Below, piece after piece: positions 17,591 through 25,038 of a stretch of DNA of 64,000 nucleotides. This DNA is from a bacterium (lineage in GTDB: Bacteria; Electryoneota; B3-LCP). Every line of letters starts with the position of its first letter. Position 1 is the first letter of the stretch. Below the pieces are notes generated by a model. It saw only the letters and a list, made by a program, of their open reading frames with translations. It ran no database searches and was not told the DNA's origin. The stretch lies in NCBI GenBank assembly GCA_026394195.1, contig JAPKYS010000017.1:47784-111783 (forward strand), read 5' to 3'. A program made the translations under genes and the position numbers.

Positions 17591-18286
17591 ATGCCAGCTA
17601 CTCCGCACGTCGAAAAGCACTTCACCGGCAGCGAAACGGTTCGCGATATCGTGATCGGTATGTCGGACGGTTTGACCGTGCCGTTCGCTCTGGCAGCCGG
17701 GCTGACCGGAGCAGTCGCTTCGACCGGCATCGTGGTCACAGCAGGGTTCGCCGAGATAGCAGCCGGATCGATCGCCATGGGGTTGGGGGGCTACCTCGCC
17801 GCCAAATCTGAAATGAATCATTACGAGGCTGAACGGCGGCGCGAAAGCCACGAGTGCGAAATCGTTCCGGAGAAAGAAGAGGAAGAGGTCGCCGCGGTCT
17901 TACGTGACTTCGGCATGAGTGAAACAGAGCTGGTTCCGGTCGTCAAGGCCATCCGATCCGACCGCAAGCGCTGGGTGGATTTCATGATGCGCTTTGAGTT
18001 GGGCTTGGAACAACCTGATCCCCGGCGAGCTCGGCAGAGCGCCTTCACCATCGCCCTGTCCTATATTGTTGGCGGGTTGGTTCCTCTGGCTTCTTACATT
18101 TTCATCAAGGATATTCAAACAGCTTTATATGCCTCGGTCGTCATGACGTTGATTGCTCTGTTTTTCTTCGGCTTCGTCAAGGGGCATTTCACCGGCATCA
18201 GCAAGTTCAAGAGTGGCTTCCAGACGACTTTGATCGGCGGCCTGGCTGCTGCCGCCGCGTTCGGGATCGCCCGAGCGATCGCGTAG
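17591..18286 (+). CDS. VIT1/CCC1-family iron/manganese transporter
   Basis: Membrane protein of 231 residues. It has the family start DIVIGMSDGLTVPFALAAGL, a second small-residue helix (AGFAEIAAGSIAMGLGGYLA) and a charged, glutamate-rich cytoplasmic metal-binding region (about 75-130), as in VIT1. Two or three further helices follow, with YIVGGLVPLASYIF. The family moves Fe2+ or Mn2+ out of the cytoplasm. It begins 5 nt after the AcvB-like gene, so co-transcription is likely although the function differs. Confidence 0.87.
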   Translation: MPATPHVEKHFTGSETVRDIVIGMSDGLTVPFALAAGLTGAVASTGIVVTAGFAEIAAGSIAMGLGGYLAAKSEMNHYEAERRRESHECEIVPEKEEEEVAAVLRDFGMSETELVPVVKAIRSDRKRWVDFMMRFELGLEQPDPRRARQSAFTIALSYIVGGLVPLASYIFIKDIQTALYASVVMTLIALFFFGFVKGHFTGISKFKSGFQTTLIGGLAAAAAFGIARAIA

Positions 18287-18347
18287 GAGATTTACCCTAG
18301 TATTCTATTCACGCCTTTTAGAGGCTGGAACTTGAATTAGAACCCAA

Positions 18348-18665
18348 ATGGAAGATACCGCCTTATCAATCAATAAAATTCCGGTTCGGCTGACCTCTGA
18401 AAGGTGGCTTCACATCGTTGAAAACCACGATGATATGGCTGGATTTTTTGTTGACGTTTTAGAGACGATTGAAAATCCACAATGGATTTTCGAGGGGTTT
18501 GAAGGGGAACTTTGGGCGATGAAGAGGGTCACGAAAAGCAAGGTTCTTCTGGTCATTTATCGAAAATCCAAAGAGGATGGTGACGGTTTTGTGATTACTG
18601 CTTTTTTCACCACCAAGATCAGAAAATTGTTCAATCGGAGAGTGCTATGGCAGCAACCGTTGTAA
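18348..18665 (+). CDS. small BECR/PBECR-type nuclease-like protein, possible toxin
   Basis: The 105-residue product begins with IPVRLTSERWLHIVENHDDM and later reads ENPQWIFEGFEGELWAMKRV and GFVITAFFTTKIRKL. The RLTxERWxHIxxxH start and TAFFTTK ending resemble the barnase-EndoU-colicin-RelE-like (BECR) small nucleases found in phages and toxin-antitoxin loci. The match is by pattern only. The gene overlaps the DUF2283 gene by 19 nt, an arrangement expected of a toxin-antitoxin pair. Confidence 0.5.
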   Translation: MEDTALSINKIPVRLTSERWLHIVENHDDMAGFFVDVLETIENPQWIFEGFEGELWAMKRVTKSKVLLVIYRKSKEDGDGFVITAFFTTKIRKLFNRRVLWQQPL

Positions 18666-18898
18666 AGGAAATCTTCGAAGCATTGCCGCACCTGCGTAAG
18701 ATCGGTGCGGAACACCTATGTTTCGATTTTGATAAAGAAGCCGACGTGCTCTACGTCAGCTTGGAACGTCCCCAACATGCAACCGATACCGACATTCTTG
18801 AGGATGGAGTTTTCCTGCGTCTTCGCGGGAAGAAGATGGTTGGCATGACAATCACTAATTTCAGCAAGTGGCTTGGCGCCAAGAAACGTCGCACATGA
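18647..18898 (+). CDS. DUF2283 protein, possible antitoxin
   Basis: An 83-residue protein with the DUF2283 core: FDFDKEADVLYVSLERPQ, then ILEDGVFLRLRGKKMVGMTI. DUF2283 members are short beta-rich proteins often encoded next to BECR-type or other small toxins. It overlaps the gene before it by 19 nt and the AlkD-like gene after it by 4 nt (ATGA), so all three are probably translated from one mRNA. Confidence 0.75.
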   Translation: MAATVVKEIFEALPHLRKIGAEHLCFDFDKEADVLYVSLERPQHATDTDILEDGVFLRLRGKKMVGMTITNFSKWLGAKKRRT

Positions 18899-19611
18899 CC
18901 CCAGAATCCCTCTTATCCGAAATCCGCGCCTTCTGTGAGGCGAATGCCGACCCGGCGCTGGTCGCGAAGTATGCCTATTACTTCAAGAAAGGGTATGATG
19001 CCTATGGGGTGGGCAGAGAGAAATTCGAGGAATATTCCAAGTCCCTGGTGAAGGCATATAAGGATCAGTTGGGCTTCGATGCATTCCTGAAGTTGGGCGA
19101 TAGTCTGGTGAAAAGCCCCAAGTACGAAGAAGGCAGTTTCGCCATCGTCTTTGCTATTGCCTTTAAAAAGCAGTACAAACCCGAGACCCTGACGAGGTTC
19201 GGGAGTTGGTTAGACGACGGTCTGCGCAACTGGGCGCACGTGGATTACATCAGCAGCAAGGTACTGCCGCACTTTATCAACGATAAGATTGTGACTCTTA
19301 ACGCCTTTTCCGACTGGCGCAACGCTGAATCGAAGTGGAAGCGCCGCGCCGTGCCGGTCACCATGATCGACGTCATGAAGCAGGGCTATCCGATTCCGGA
19401 CTTGTTGGCTTTCATCGACCCGATGATGCTCTATCAGGAAAAGGTCATCCAGCAGGGTCTGGGCTGGTTCCTGCGGGAATGCTGGAAGAAGCAGCCCGAT
19501 CTGGTCGAAGCCTTCCTGCTCAAGCACAAAGAAGCCTGCGGTCGCATCATCGTGCAGTACGCCACGGAGAAGATGACGAAGGAGCAGAGGGGGAGGTTTA
19601 AGAGGATCTGA
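18895..19611 (+). CDS. DNA alkylation repair (AlkD-like HEAT) protein
   Basis: An all-helical 238-residue protein with features of the AlkD/DNA-alkylation-repair family: NWAHVDYISSKVL near residue 112, the WKRRAVPVTMIDV stretch, and QQGLGWFLRECWKKQP near residue 195. AlkD proteins excise bulky alkylated bases without flipping them; many relatives have unknown substrates. The start MTPESLLSEIR overlaps the DUF2283 stop. It could be a passenger of the preceding putative toxin-antitoxin pair. Confidence 0.75.
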   Translation: MTPESLLSEIRAFCEANADPALVAKYAYYFKKGYDAYGVGREKFEEYSKSLVKAYKDQLGFDAFLKLGDSLVKSPKYEEGSFAIVFAIAFKKQYKPETLTRFGSWLDDGLRNWAHVDYISSKVLPHFINDKIVTLNAFSDWRNAESKWKRRAVPVTMIDVMKQGYPIPDLLAFIDPMMLYQEKVIQQGLGWFLRECWKKQPDLVEAFLLKHKEACGRIIVQYATEKMTKEQRGRFKRI

Positions 19612-19692
19612 ACCACGGATTACACGGATTAAAAACACCGTCTGAACCACGGATTACACGGATTGCACGGATTAAGAGGATTAAAAAGAGAA
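19606..19692 (+). repeat. 9-nt tandem repeats (ACGGATTAC type), two arrays
   Basis: TCTGAACC followed by ACGGATTAC/ACGGATTAA units in 9-nt register occurs at about 19608-19632 and again at 19640-19690, where the units are ACGGATTAC, ACGGATTGC, ACGGATTAA and GAGGATTAA. A further forward copy is at 19790, and inverted copies are at 20276 and 22412. Confidence 0.7.
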
Positions 19693-19735
19693 GGAACATA
19701 GTCGCGGTTGAGCTTGACCCCCACGAAAGGGTGTC

Positions 19736-19756
19736 ATTCCGGACTTGATCCGGAAT
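19736..19756. repeat. REP-like palindrome (ATTCCGG core)
   Basis: ATTCCGG (19736-19742), a 7-nt loop, then CCGGAAT (19750-19756), inside GTCATTCCGGACTTGATCCG. Related hairpins with the same core are at 22491-22510 and inside the element at 24219-24314. Confidence 0.65.
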
Positions 19757-19789
19757 CCAGGTGAGTATGAACTGCGGATTAAGAAGATT

Positions 19790-20310
19790 GTCTGAACCAC
19801 GGATTACACGGATTAAAGAAGATTAAGAAAAGGAATTTTGGCAGATGAAGTACGGCGATATTACCGAGAAGATTATCGGATGCGCCATGAAGGTGCACTC
19901 CAATCTCGGTAACGGCTTCCAGGAGGTTATTTATCAGCGATGTTTAGCGATCGAATTTGATGCGGCAGGCTTGAAATATCAGCGGGAAGCAGAAGTTCCG
20001 ATTTTATACAAAGGGCAGGACGTCGGATCGCGGCGGGCTGACTTCATCGTTGAGGATAAAATTCTGGTGGAACTGAAGGCGATTTCGGAGTTGAATGATT
20101 CTCATTTCGCCCAGATTATCAACTACCTGGAAGCCTATCATCAGGAGATTGGACTGTTAATCAATTTTGGTGAAAAAAGTTTGGTATTTAAACGTTTCAT
20201 CAACGACCAGCAATCACAGAAACCGATGAAATAAGCAAAGGTAACGGATTACCGCCGGACCCAACGAATCCTCCCAAATCCGTGTAATCCGTGAAATCCG
20301 CGGTTCAGAC
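19790..20310. mobile_element. GxxExxY gene bounded by inverted nonamer repeats
   Basis: The left end GTCTGAACCACGGATTACAC (from 19790) is matched by the reverse complement of 20276-20310, which reads GTCTGAACCGCGGATTTCAC and then ACGGATTACACGGATT. The 521-bp unit holds only the GxxExxY gene. It may be a small non-autonomous insertion unit, or the repeats may be recombination scars. No transposase is present. Confidence 0.45.
19845..20234 (+). CDS. GxxExxY protein
   Basis: The 129-residue product has the family motif in GNGFQEVIYQRC (residues about 21-32). Further on are a D...ExK pair, RRADFIVEDKILVELKA, and the usual ISELNDSHFAQIINYL segment. The RADF..VELK pattern is PD-(D/E)XK-like, so a nuclease activity is possible but unproven. 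This family occurs in many copies in FCB-type genomes, often in repeat-rich intergenic DNA, as here. The start is at MKYGDITEKI. Confidence 0.85.
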   Translation: MKYGDITEKIIGCAMKVHSNLGNGFQEVIYQRCLAIEFDAAGLKYQREAEVPILYKGQDVGSRRADFIVEDKILVELKAISELNDSHFAQIINYLEAYHQEIGLLINFGEKSLVFKRFINDQQSQKPMK

Positions 20311-20460
20311 AACCCCTTGCAGGGATCGAAGAAAAACTGCCCCCAATTGCAGAGAAGTTGAGGATGTGAAACAATTAACCAACCCACCGCAAGCGGTGGG
20401 GCAGCCGGGGGGGTATAAACAAGAGCAAAATAGTTTGATGGGGCTAACCAAGGAGCAAAT

Positions 20461-20766
20461 ATGCCACCTAAAAAGAAGTATAAAATTCATTGCCCAGCGC
20501 CAGATTGTACTGGGGGGCGCCCTAATCGATTAATCAAGATCCAAGCCATTGAGGCTGATATACCAGCAGAGATATTGAATCGTACTTCAGCAAATGATGT
20601 CATATATAGATGCAGCTATTGCGGGTTAGTTTGGGCTCAAAGTCCAGCAAAAACAGTTGGATTTGATGTAATACCTTTGGGATTTTACGATAATTTCACT
20701 GCACCAAACAAATTTATTGCTGTTAGGGATGATTATCAAATCAGAAAAGAGAACAAGTCTTACTAG
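20461..20766 (+). CDS. hypothetical zinc-ribbon-like protein
   Basis: The 101-residue product contains two cysteine pairs, CPAPDC (about residues 11-16) and CSYC (about 51-54), spaced like a zinc ribbon. The rest is not recognised. The start has AAGGAG 6 nt upstream, and the frame is intact and AT-rich. It lies between the GxxExxY unit and the GIY-YIG gene. Confidence 0.55.
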   Translation: MPPKKKYKIHCPAPDCTGGRPNRLIKIQAIEADIPAEILNRTSANDVIYRCSYCGLVWAQSPAKTVGFDVIPLGFYDNFTAPNKFIAVRDDYQIRKENKSY

Positions 20767-20848
20767 CAGGATCATCAGTAATTATGTTTGTTTTTTAAGT
20801 TTCAGGATACGGTAATAGAATCAAAATCGGTTACTACAGGAGAAGCAC

Positions 20849-21805
20849 ATGTCAGAAGGTGGTTACCTTTATGTATTGGCCAACAGCGCCATGCCAGATT
20901 TAGTAAAAGTTGGCAGAACAAATCGCGAACCTTCCAAGCGAGCACAGGAGCTTTCGAGTGTAACAGGTATCCCAACACCCTTTATAGTCATCTTTGAACA
21001 ATATTTCGAAGACGCAGATGAGGCAGAGACTTTTGTGCATACCATGCTGGCGCGAAAAGGATATCGTGTCGCTGAGAATCGCGAATTCTTCAAAGCACCA
21101 GCAAATGAGGTTATTAAAATACTAGTGCAAGCGCCAGGTGCTTGCACAACACCAGTTAATATCGATAATGATGAATCAGAAGAGGGAATATTCGGTCCTC
21201 ACGAATCTGATGATTTAGATGAAATGGAATTATCGGTAAAGCCTATCTGGAAAGACATTTGGGATGAGGCTATGAAATATTTTGTTGGATCAGGAGATTA
21301 CTTGAAGGATTATCAGGAGGCACTGGAATTGTTCAAGGAAGCGGCGATACTCGGTTGTCCAATGGCTTATAAAACAATTGGTGAAATGTATCAATTTGGT
21401 AGGGGTGTATCTATAAATTTTAATCAGGCGCTAAAATATTATAAAGAAGGCGTTAGGAAGGGGAATTATTACTGCTATCTGGGAATGAGCGAACTTTTTC
21501 ACCAAGAAGGCAACATTGATAATTATTATAAGTGTGTATATTTATTTTTTAAATCCAGAAAAACACAAATAAATTATGAACTTGAAGAGTACGATACTTT
21601 TGCTGAAGTCTGTTTCGACTACCTATTTTATTGTTACATTTGGGATATTGATCCAAGCGACGATTACCTCCCTGATATACGGAATATAAAGAGCGAAATT
21701 ACCTTGGTTGGTGAAAGTCGAATTGATCATAGCACCAGCCCCTGTGGTAATGAGAAACTTAATTTAACGAATGAACAAGTAGTTGAATGGATAAAATCGT
21801 TGTAA
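20849..21805 (+). CDS. GIY-YIG (T5orf172-type) domain fused to Sel1-like repeats
   Basis: Residues 1-95 form a GIY-YIG-type domain of the T5orf172/MUG113 kind: GGYLYVLANSAM, LVKVGRTNREPSKRAQEL and later ETFVHTMLARKGYRV...REFF, containing the expected Tyr, Arg and Glu positions. Residues about 145-230 contain Sel1/TPR-like repeats (YQEALELFKEAAILGCPMAY, FNQALKYYKEGVRKGNYYCY). Such nuclease-plus-repeat proteins are often phage- or defence-associated. A GGAG precedes the start. The last 80 residues are not recognised. Confidence 0.7.
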   Translation: MSEGGYLYVLANSAMPDLVKVGRTNREPSKRAQELSSVTGIPTPFIVIFEQYFEDADEAETFVHTMLARKGYRVAENREFFKAPANEVIKILVQAPGACTTPVNIDNDESEEGIFGPHESDDLDEMELSVKPIWKDIWDEAMKYFVGSGDYLKDYQEALELFKEAAILGCPMAYKTIGEMYQFGRGVSINFNQALKYYKEGVRKGNYYCYLGMSELFHQEGNIDNYYKCVYLFFKSRKTQINYELEEYDTFAEVCFDYLFYCYIWDIDPSDDYLPDIRNIKSEITLVGESRIDHSTSPCGNEKLNLTNEQVVEWIKSL

Positions 21806-21943
21806 TTTTTAACTTAAAGCCTGGCGCATCACCAAAGACGACAGCCTGAATACAAGGAATGATTCAAAAATATACAGCAAAGAAAATAGATTCAAGTTGT
21901 TATGCTTGGAGAAGCAATTATCGTAATTAGGAAAGGATACAAA

Positions 21944-22222
21944 ATGAAGGCAAAAATTTTCTATCCGCAGAGCAAATTTGGGCACGATTCGAATGTCAAT
22001 GATTTCGAATTGAGTATACAAATTAGCTATGAAAACCTTATCGAATGCAAATTCAAATATAAAAAGAACGCAGGCAGCTTAGGTAATCCACCTCACGATA
22101 GCAATGTCAAAGGTCTAAACATTTCATTCACTAATAATCAAGCAATTTCCTTTGCCAGAACCCTTTTAAATATAGCCGAAGGGTGTGCAACTAAGGACAC
22201 ATTGACCTTCACGACATCGTGA
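21944..22222 (+). CDS. hypothetical protein
   Basis: The 92-residue product starting MKAKIFYPQSKFG has AAGGA upstream and an uninterrupted AT-rich frame. The segment FTNNQAISFARTLLNIAEG looks amphipathic and helical. I recognise no family. The longer frame from 21902 lacks a better ribosome binding site. It follows the GIY-YIG gene by 138 nt. Confidence 0.45.
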   Translation: MKAKIFYPQSKFGHDSNVNDFELSIQISYENLIECKFKYKKNAGSLGNPPHDSNVKGLNISFTNNQAISFARTLLNIAEGCATKDTLTFTTS

Positions 22223-22560
22223 AGCCATTGTCACCCCCCACCTCTTCTGTGGGCTGGCTTCATTGCATCAAGTCGCAAGCGAGACGCATGCGCCACCCTT
22301 TTTCAAATTGGAGAATGGAGATTGCCGAAGATCCGCCAGCTGGCGGGAAGAATAAAAAAAACTCTGCGTTCTCTGCGTTCTCTGCGTGAAACATTCTTTT
22401 TTAATCTTTTTAAATCCGTGTAATCCGTGTAATCCGTGGTTCAGACAGTTTTATCAGCGTTTTCAGCGGTTCAGACAATTGTAAAAATGGATTCCCGCTT
22501 GCGCGGGAATGACACAAAGCACCGTTGGGGTCAGAGACGACCCCGACTATGGAACGAACA
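22223..22560. repeat. gene-free repeat-rich spacer before nuoM
   Basis: This stretch holds no convincing gene. It contains a perfect palindrome CCGCCAGCTGGCGG (22333-22346), three CTCTGCGTT nonamers in register (22362-22388), an inverted copy of the ATCCGTGTA nonamer array ending in GGTTCAGAC (22412-22446), a REP-like hairpin ATTCCCGC/GCGGGAAT (22491-22510), and a GGGGTC...GACCCC motif (about 22527-22545). Confidence 0.7.
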
Positions 22561-22637
22561 CCTGAAACCTAACACCTAACACCCAGAACCCAACACCCAG
22601 AACCCAACACCCATCACCTATAACCTAACACCCGAGT
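22561..22637 (+). repeat. telomere-like 7-nt tandem repeat upstream of nuoM
   Basis: Eleven consecutive heptamers stay in perfect register: CCTGAAA, CCTAACA twice, CCCAGAA, CCCAACA, CCCAGAA, CCCAACA, CCCATCA, CCTATAA, CCTAACA and CCCGAGT. The array ends 4 nt before the nuoM ATG. The complementary strand has regularly spaced GGG runs and could form a G-quadruplex. Confidence 0.85.
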
Positions 22638-22641
22638 CTCT

Positions 22642-24210
22642 ATGGGACCTCTATCACTGATCACCTTTCTGCCAGCATTCGGAGCGGCGTTGATTGCTCT
22701 GTTGCCGAGCAACAAACCCAATGCCGTCCGCTGGACCGGCGTCGTCACCACCCTGGTGGTACTGATCATCGCCATGGCGCTGTTTCCGCAGTTTTCCCGC
22801 ACCGGCGTGGGCATCAACGACGCCAACAGCTTCCAGTTCGTCGAACACGGCAAGTGGATTCCCGCCTTCAGCATCGAGTACTACATCGGCGTGGACGGTC
22901 TGTCCTTCCCGATGGTGCTGCTGACGGCGCTCTTGTGCTTCCTCTGCATCATCGCCTCGTGGAACATCAAGACCGGCGTCAAAGGCTACTTCGCCCTGTT
23001 CCTGCTGCTGGAAACCGGCATGATGGGAGCGTTCGTCTCGCTGGATTTCTTCCTCTTCTATGTCTTCTGGGAGATCATGCTGCTGCCGATGTACTTCTTA
23101 ATCGGCATCTGGGGAGGTCCCCGGCGCATCTACGCGGCCATTAAGTTCTTCATTTATACCCTGATCGGCTCGGTGCTGATGCTGCTGGTCATGCTGGCGT
23201 TCTACTTCAACGTCAAAGATCCCGTCACCGGCGGACACACCTTCAACATGCTGCACATGATGAACGGAGCCAATCACTCGCCCTGGTTGTCTCTGTCCAA
23301 TATCCGCACGCTGATGTGGTTCGGGCTGTACATCGGTTTCGCCATTAAGGTGCCGGTGTTCCCGTTCCACACCTGGCTCCCGGACGCTCACGTGGAGGCC
23401 CCGACAGCCATTTCCGTCATTCTGGCAGGCATCCTGTTGAAGATGGGAACCTACGGCATGCTGCGCATCATGTACCCCATCCTCCCCGACGCCACCATGC
23501 ACTGGGCCTGGTTCCTGGCGCTGATGGGGACGATCAATATCGTCTACGGAGCCTTCTGCGCTATGGCGCAGAAAGACCTGAAGAAGCTGGTCGCTTACAG
23601 CTCGATCTCGCACATGGGCTACGTCATGCTGGGGATGTCGGCGATGACCGCCGCCGGTATCAACGGAGCGGTCTTCCAGATGTTCAACCACGGCTGCGTG
23701 ACGGCTATGCTCTTCCTCTTGGTCGGAGTGATCTACGACCGCGCCCACCATCGCGAAATCGCCAAGTTCGGCGGCTTGGCGAACATTATGCCGAGGTATC
23801 TGGGCATCAGCGCGGTAGCTTTCTTCGGAGCTTTAGGGCTGCCGGGGCTTTCCGCCTTCATCTCTGAAGCGATGGTCTTTTTAGGTTCCTTCCCGACCTG
23901 GCCCGTGCTGACCATAATCTCGCTTTCAGGTATCATCATCGGAGCGGGCTACATTCTCTGGACCATCCAGCGCATGTTCTTCGGCGAAAAACTGCGCGAT
24001 CCGAAATATGACGGCATGACCCTGGAACAGATCCGCAAGCTCCTGCCCGAAATCAACGGCAGAGAGTTATTCACACTGATACCACTGGCGGTCATTGTGA
24101 TCTATCTGGGCATCTGGCCTCATCCGGTGCTCAACCTGATGAACGCCTCGCTGCTGCACTTAATTGAATTCGTGAAAGCGTCGCCGTCGAATTTCGCGGG
24201 GTTGTTTTAA
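22642..24210 (+). CDS. nuoM: NADH-quinone oxidoreductase subunit M
   Basis: Proton-pumping antiporter-like subunit of 522 residues. Landmarks are FYVFWEIMLLPMYFLIGIWG (the key glutamate in the fifth transmembrane region), KVPVFPFHTWLPDAHVEAPT, KKLVAYSSISHMGYVMLG and FNHGCVTAMLFLLVGVIYDR. Length and motifs are normal. There is no Shine-Dalgarno, because the heptamer array reaches to 4 nt before the start. nuoN does not follow; leuD does. Confidence 0.96.
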   Translation: MGPLSLITFLPAFGAALIALLPSNKPNAVRWTGVVTTLVVLIIAMALFPQFSRTGVGINDANSFQFVEHGKWIPAFSIEYYIGVDGLSFPMVLLTALLCFLCIIASWNIKTGVKGYFALFLLLETGMMGAFVSLDFFLFYVFWEIMLLPMYFLIGIWGGPRRIYAAIKFFIYTLIGSVLMLLVMLAFYFNVKDPVTGGHTFNMLHMMNGANHSPWLSLSNIRTLMWFGLYIGFAIKVPVFPFHTWLPDAHVEAPTAISVILAGILLKMGTYGMLRIMYPILPDATMHWAWFLALMGTINIVYGAFCAMAQKDLKKLVAYSSISHMGYVMLGMSAMTAAGINGAVFQMFNHGCVTAMLFLLVGVIYDRAHHREIAKFGGLANIMPRYLGISAVAFFGALGLPGLSAFISEAMVFLGSFPTWPVLTIISLSGIIIGAGYILWTIQRMFFGEKLRDPKYDGMTLEQIRKLLPEINGRELFTLIPLAVIVIYLGIWPHPVLNLMNASLLHLIEFVKASPSNFAGLF

Positions 24211-24218
24211 ACTTAAGC

Positions 24219-24314
24219 AGCATTGTCGGGGTCGGCTCCCATCGTTAAAGACAGGTCATTCCGGCTTGCCCGGAATCCGACCTGTCTGGTTCGCCCCTGA
24301 CCCCCGACTATGCT
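24219..24314. repeat. 96-bp nested palindromic element (MITE-like)
   Basis: The outer arms are AGCATTGTCGGGGTCGG (from 24219) and CTGACCCCCGACTATGCT (to 24314), near-perfect inverted repeats. Inside is a second hairpin, AGACAGGTC-ATTCCGG...CGGAAT-CC-GACCTGTCT (24249-24287). It could fold into one long cruciform. It lies between nuoM and leuD and may also end nuoM transcription. Confidence 0.7.
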
Positions 24315-24399
24315 TATCGCTCCCTGGGTGATTTACGTCTTGAAGAAATAACCATGTTGTGGTCGCCCTTTTCCCCGACATTACGGAGTTAAACAGCCC

Positions 24400-24918
24400 A
24401 TGCCAATCAAACCAACCAAACTTTCAGGCCGTATATGGCTGGTGGACCACGATAATGTGGACACCGACATGATTTTTCACAACAAGCACCTGCACATCAC
24501 CAAATTGGCGGAAATGGCTCCGCACGCCTTCGGCAACCTCGAAGGCTGGAAGGACTTCCCGCAGCAAGCCCAACCCGGCGACGTCCTGGTCTTGGGTGAG
24601 AACTTTGGTTCGGGTTCATCCCGCCAGCAGGCTGTGGATTGCTTCACCGCGCTGGGTATCTCACTGCTGATCGGCGAATCGTTCGGCGCCATCTACAAGC
24701 GCAACGCCATAAACGCCGGGATGGCTCTGCTGGAATGCGGTGGCATCACCGATTCCGGTCTGCAATCCGGAGACGTCGTGGATGTCGATCTTTCCCAGGG
24801 CACGATATCCTGCAAAACCAAGGAGATTCACCTTAAAGCCAAATCCTTCTCCACCGTTCAGATGGATATCTATCAGGCGGGCGGGCTCTTCAAATACGGA
24901 AAGTCGATTTCGGCTTAA
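24400..24918 (+). CDS. leuD: 3-isopropylmalate dehydratase small subunit
   Basis: A 172-residue aconitase swivelling domain. Signatures are WLVDHDNVDTDMIFHNKHL, GENFGSGSSRQQAVDCFTALG and IGESFGAIYKRNAINAGM. The gene is of the short LeuD/HacB type that pairs with a separate LeuC to isomerise 2- and 3-isopropylmalate (leucine synthesis) or homologous acids. No leuC is present nearby, so the large subunit is elsewhere. A GGAG lies 11 nt before the start. Confidence 0.87.
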   Translation: MPIKPTKLSGRIWLVDHDNVDTDMIFHNKHLHITKLAEMAPHAFGNLEGWKDFPQQAQPGDVLVLGENFGSGSSRQQAVDCFTALGISLLIGESFGAIYKRNAINAGMALLECGGITDSGLQSGDVVDVDLSQGTISCKTKEIHLKAKSFSTVQMDIYQAGGLFKYGKSISA

Positions 24919-25038
24919 GCCATAAATGTCAATCCACATGACCGAGAATATCCGCGTTTTCGAAGAGATCGAATCAAGCTGACACCCCTGAACCGGTATC
25001 GGAATCACCCCAAATCTGACTACAACAGGCTTCCTCTG

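Noticed and set aside
20291..20533. 80-codon frame upstream of the zinc-ribbon gene
   Set aside because: It starts inside the inverted repeat and overlaps the better-supported frame at 20461, which has a ribosome binding site.
19606..22446. CRISPR array
   Set aside because: The repeats are degenerate 7- and 9-nt tandem units and dispersed inverted copies, without regular unique spacers or cas genes.
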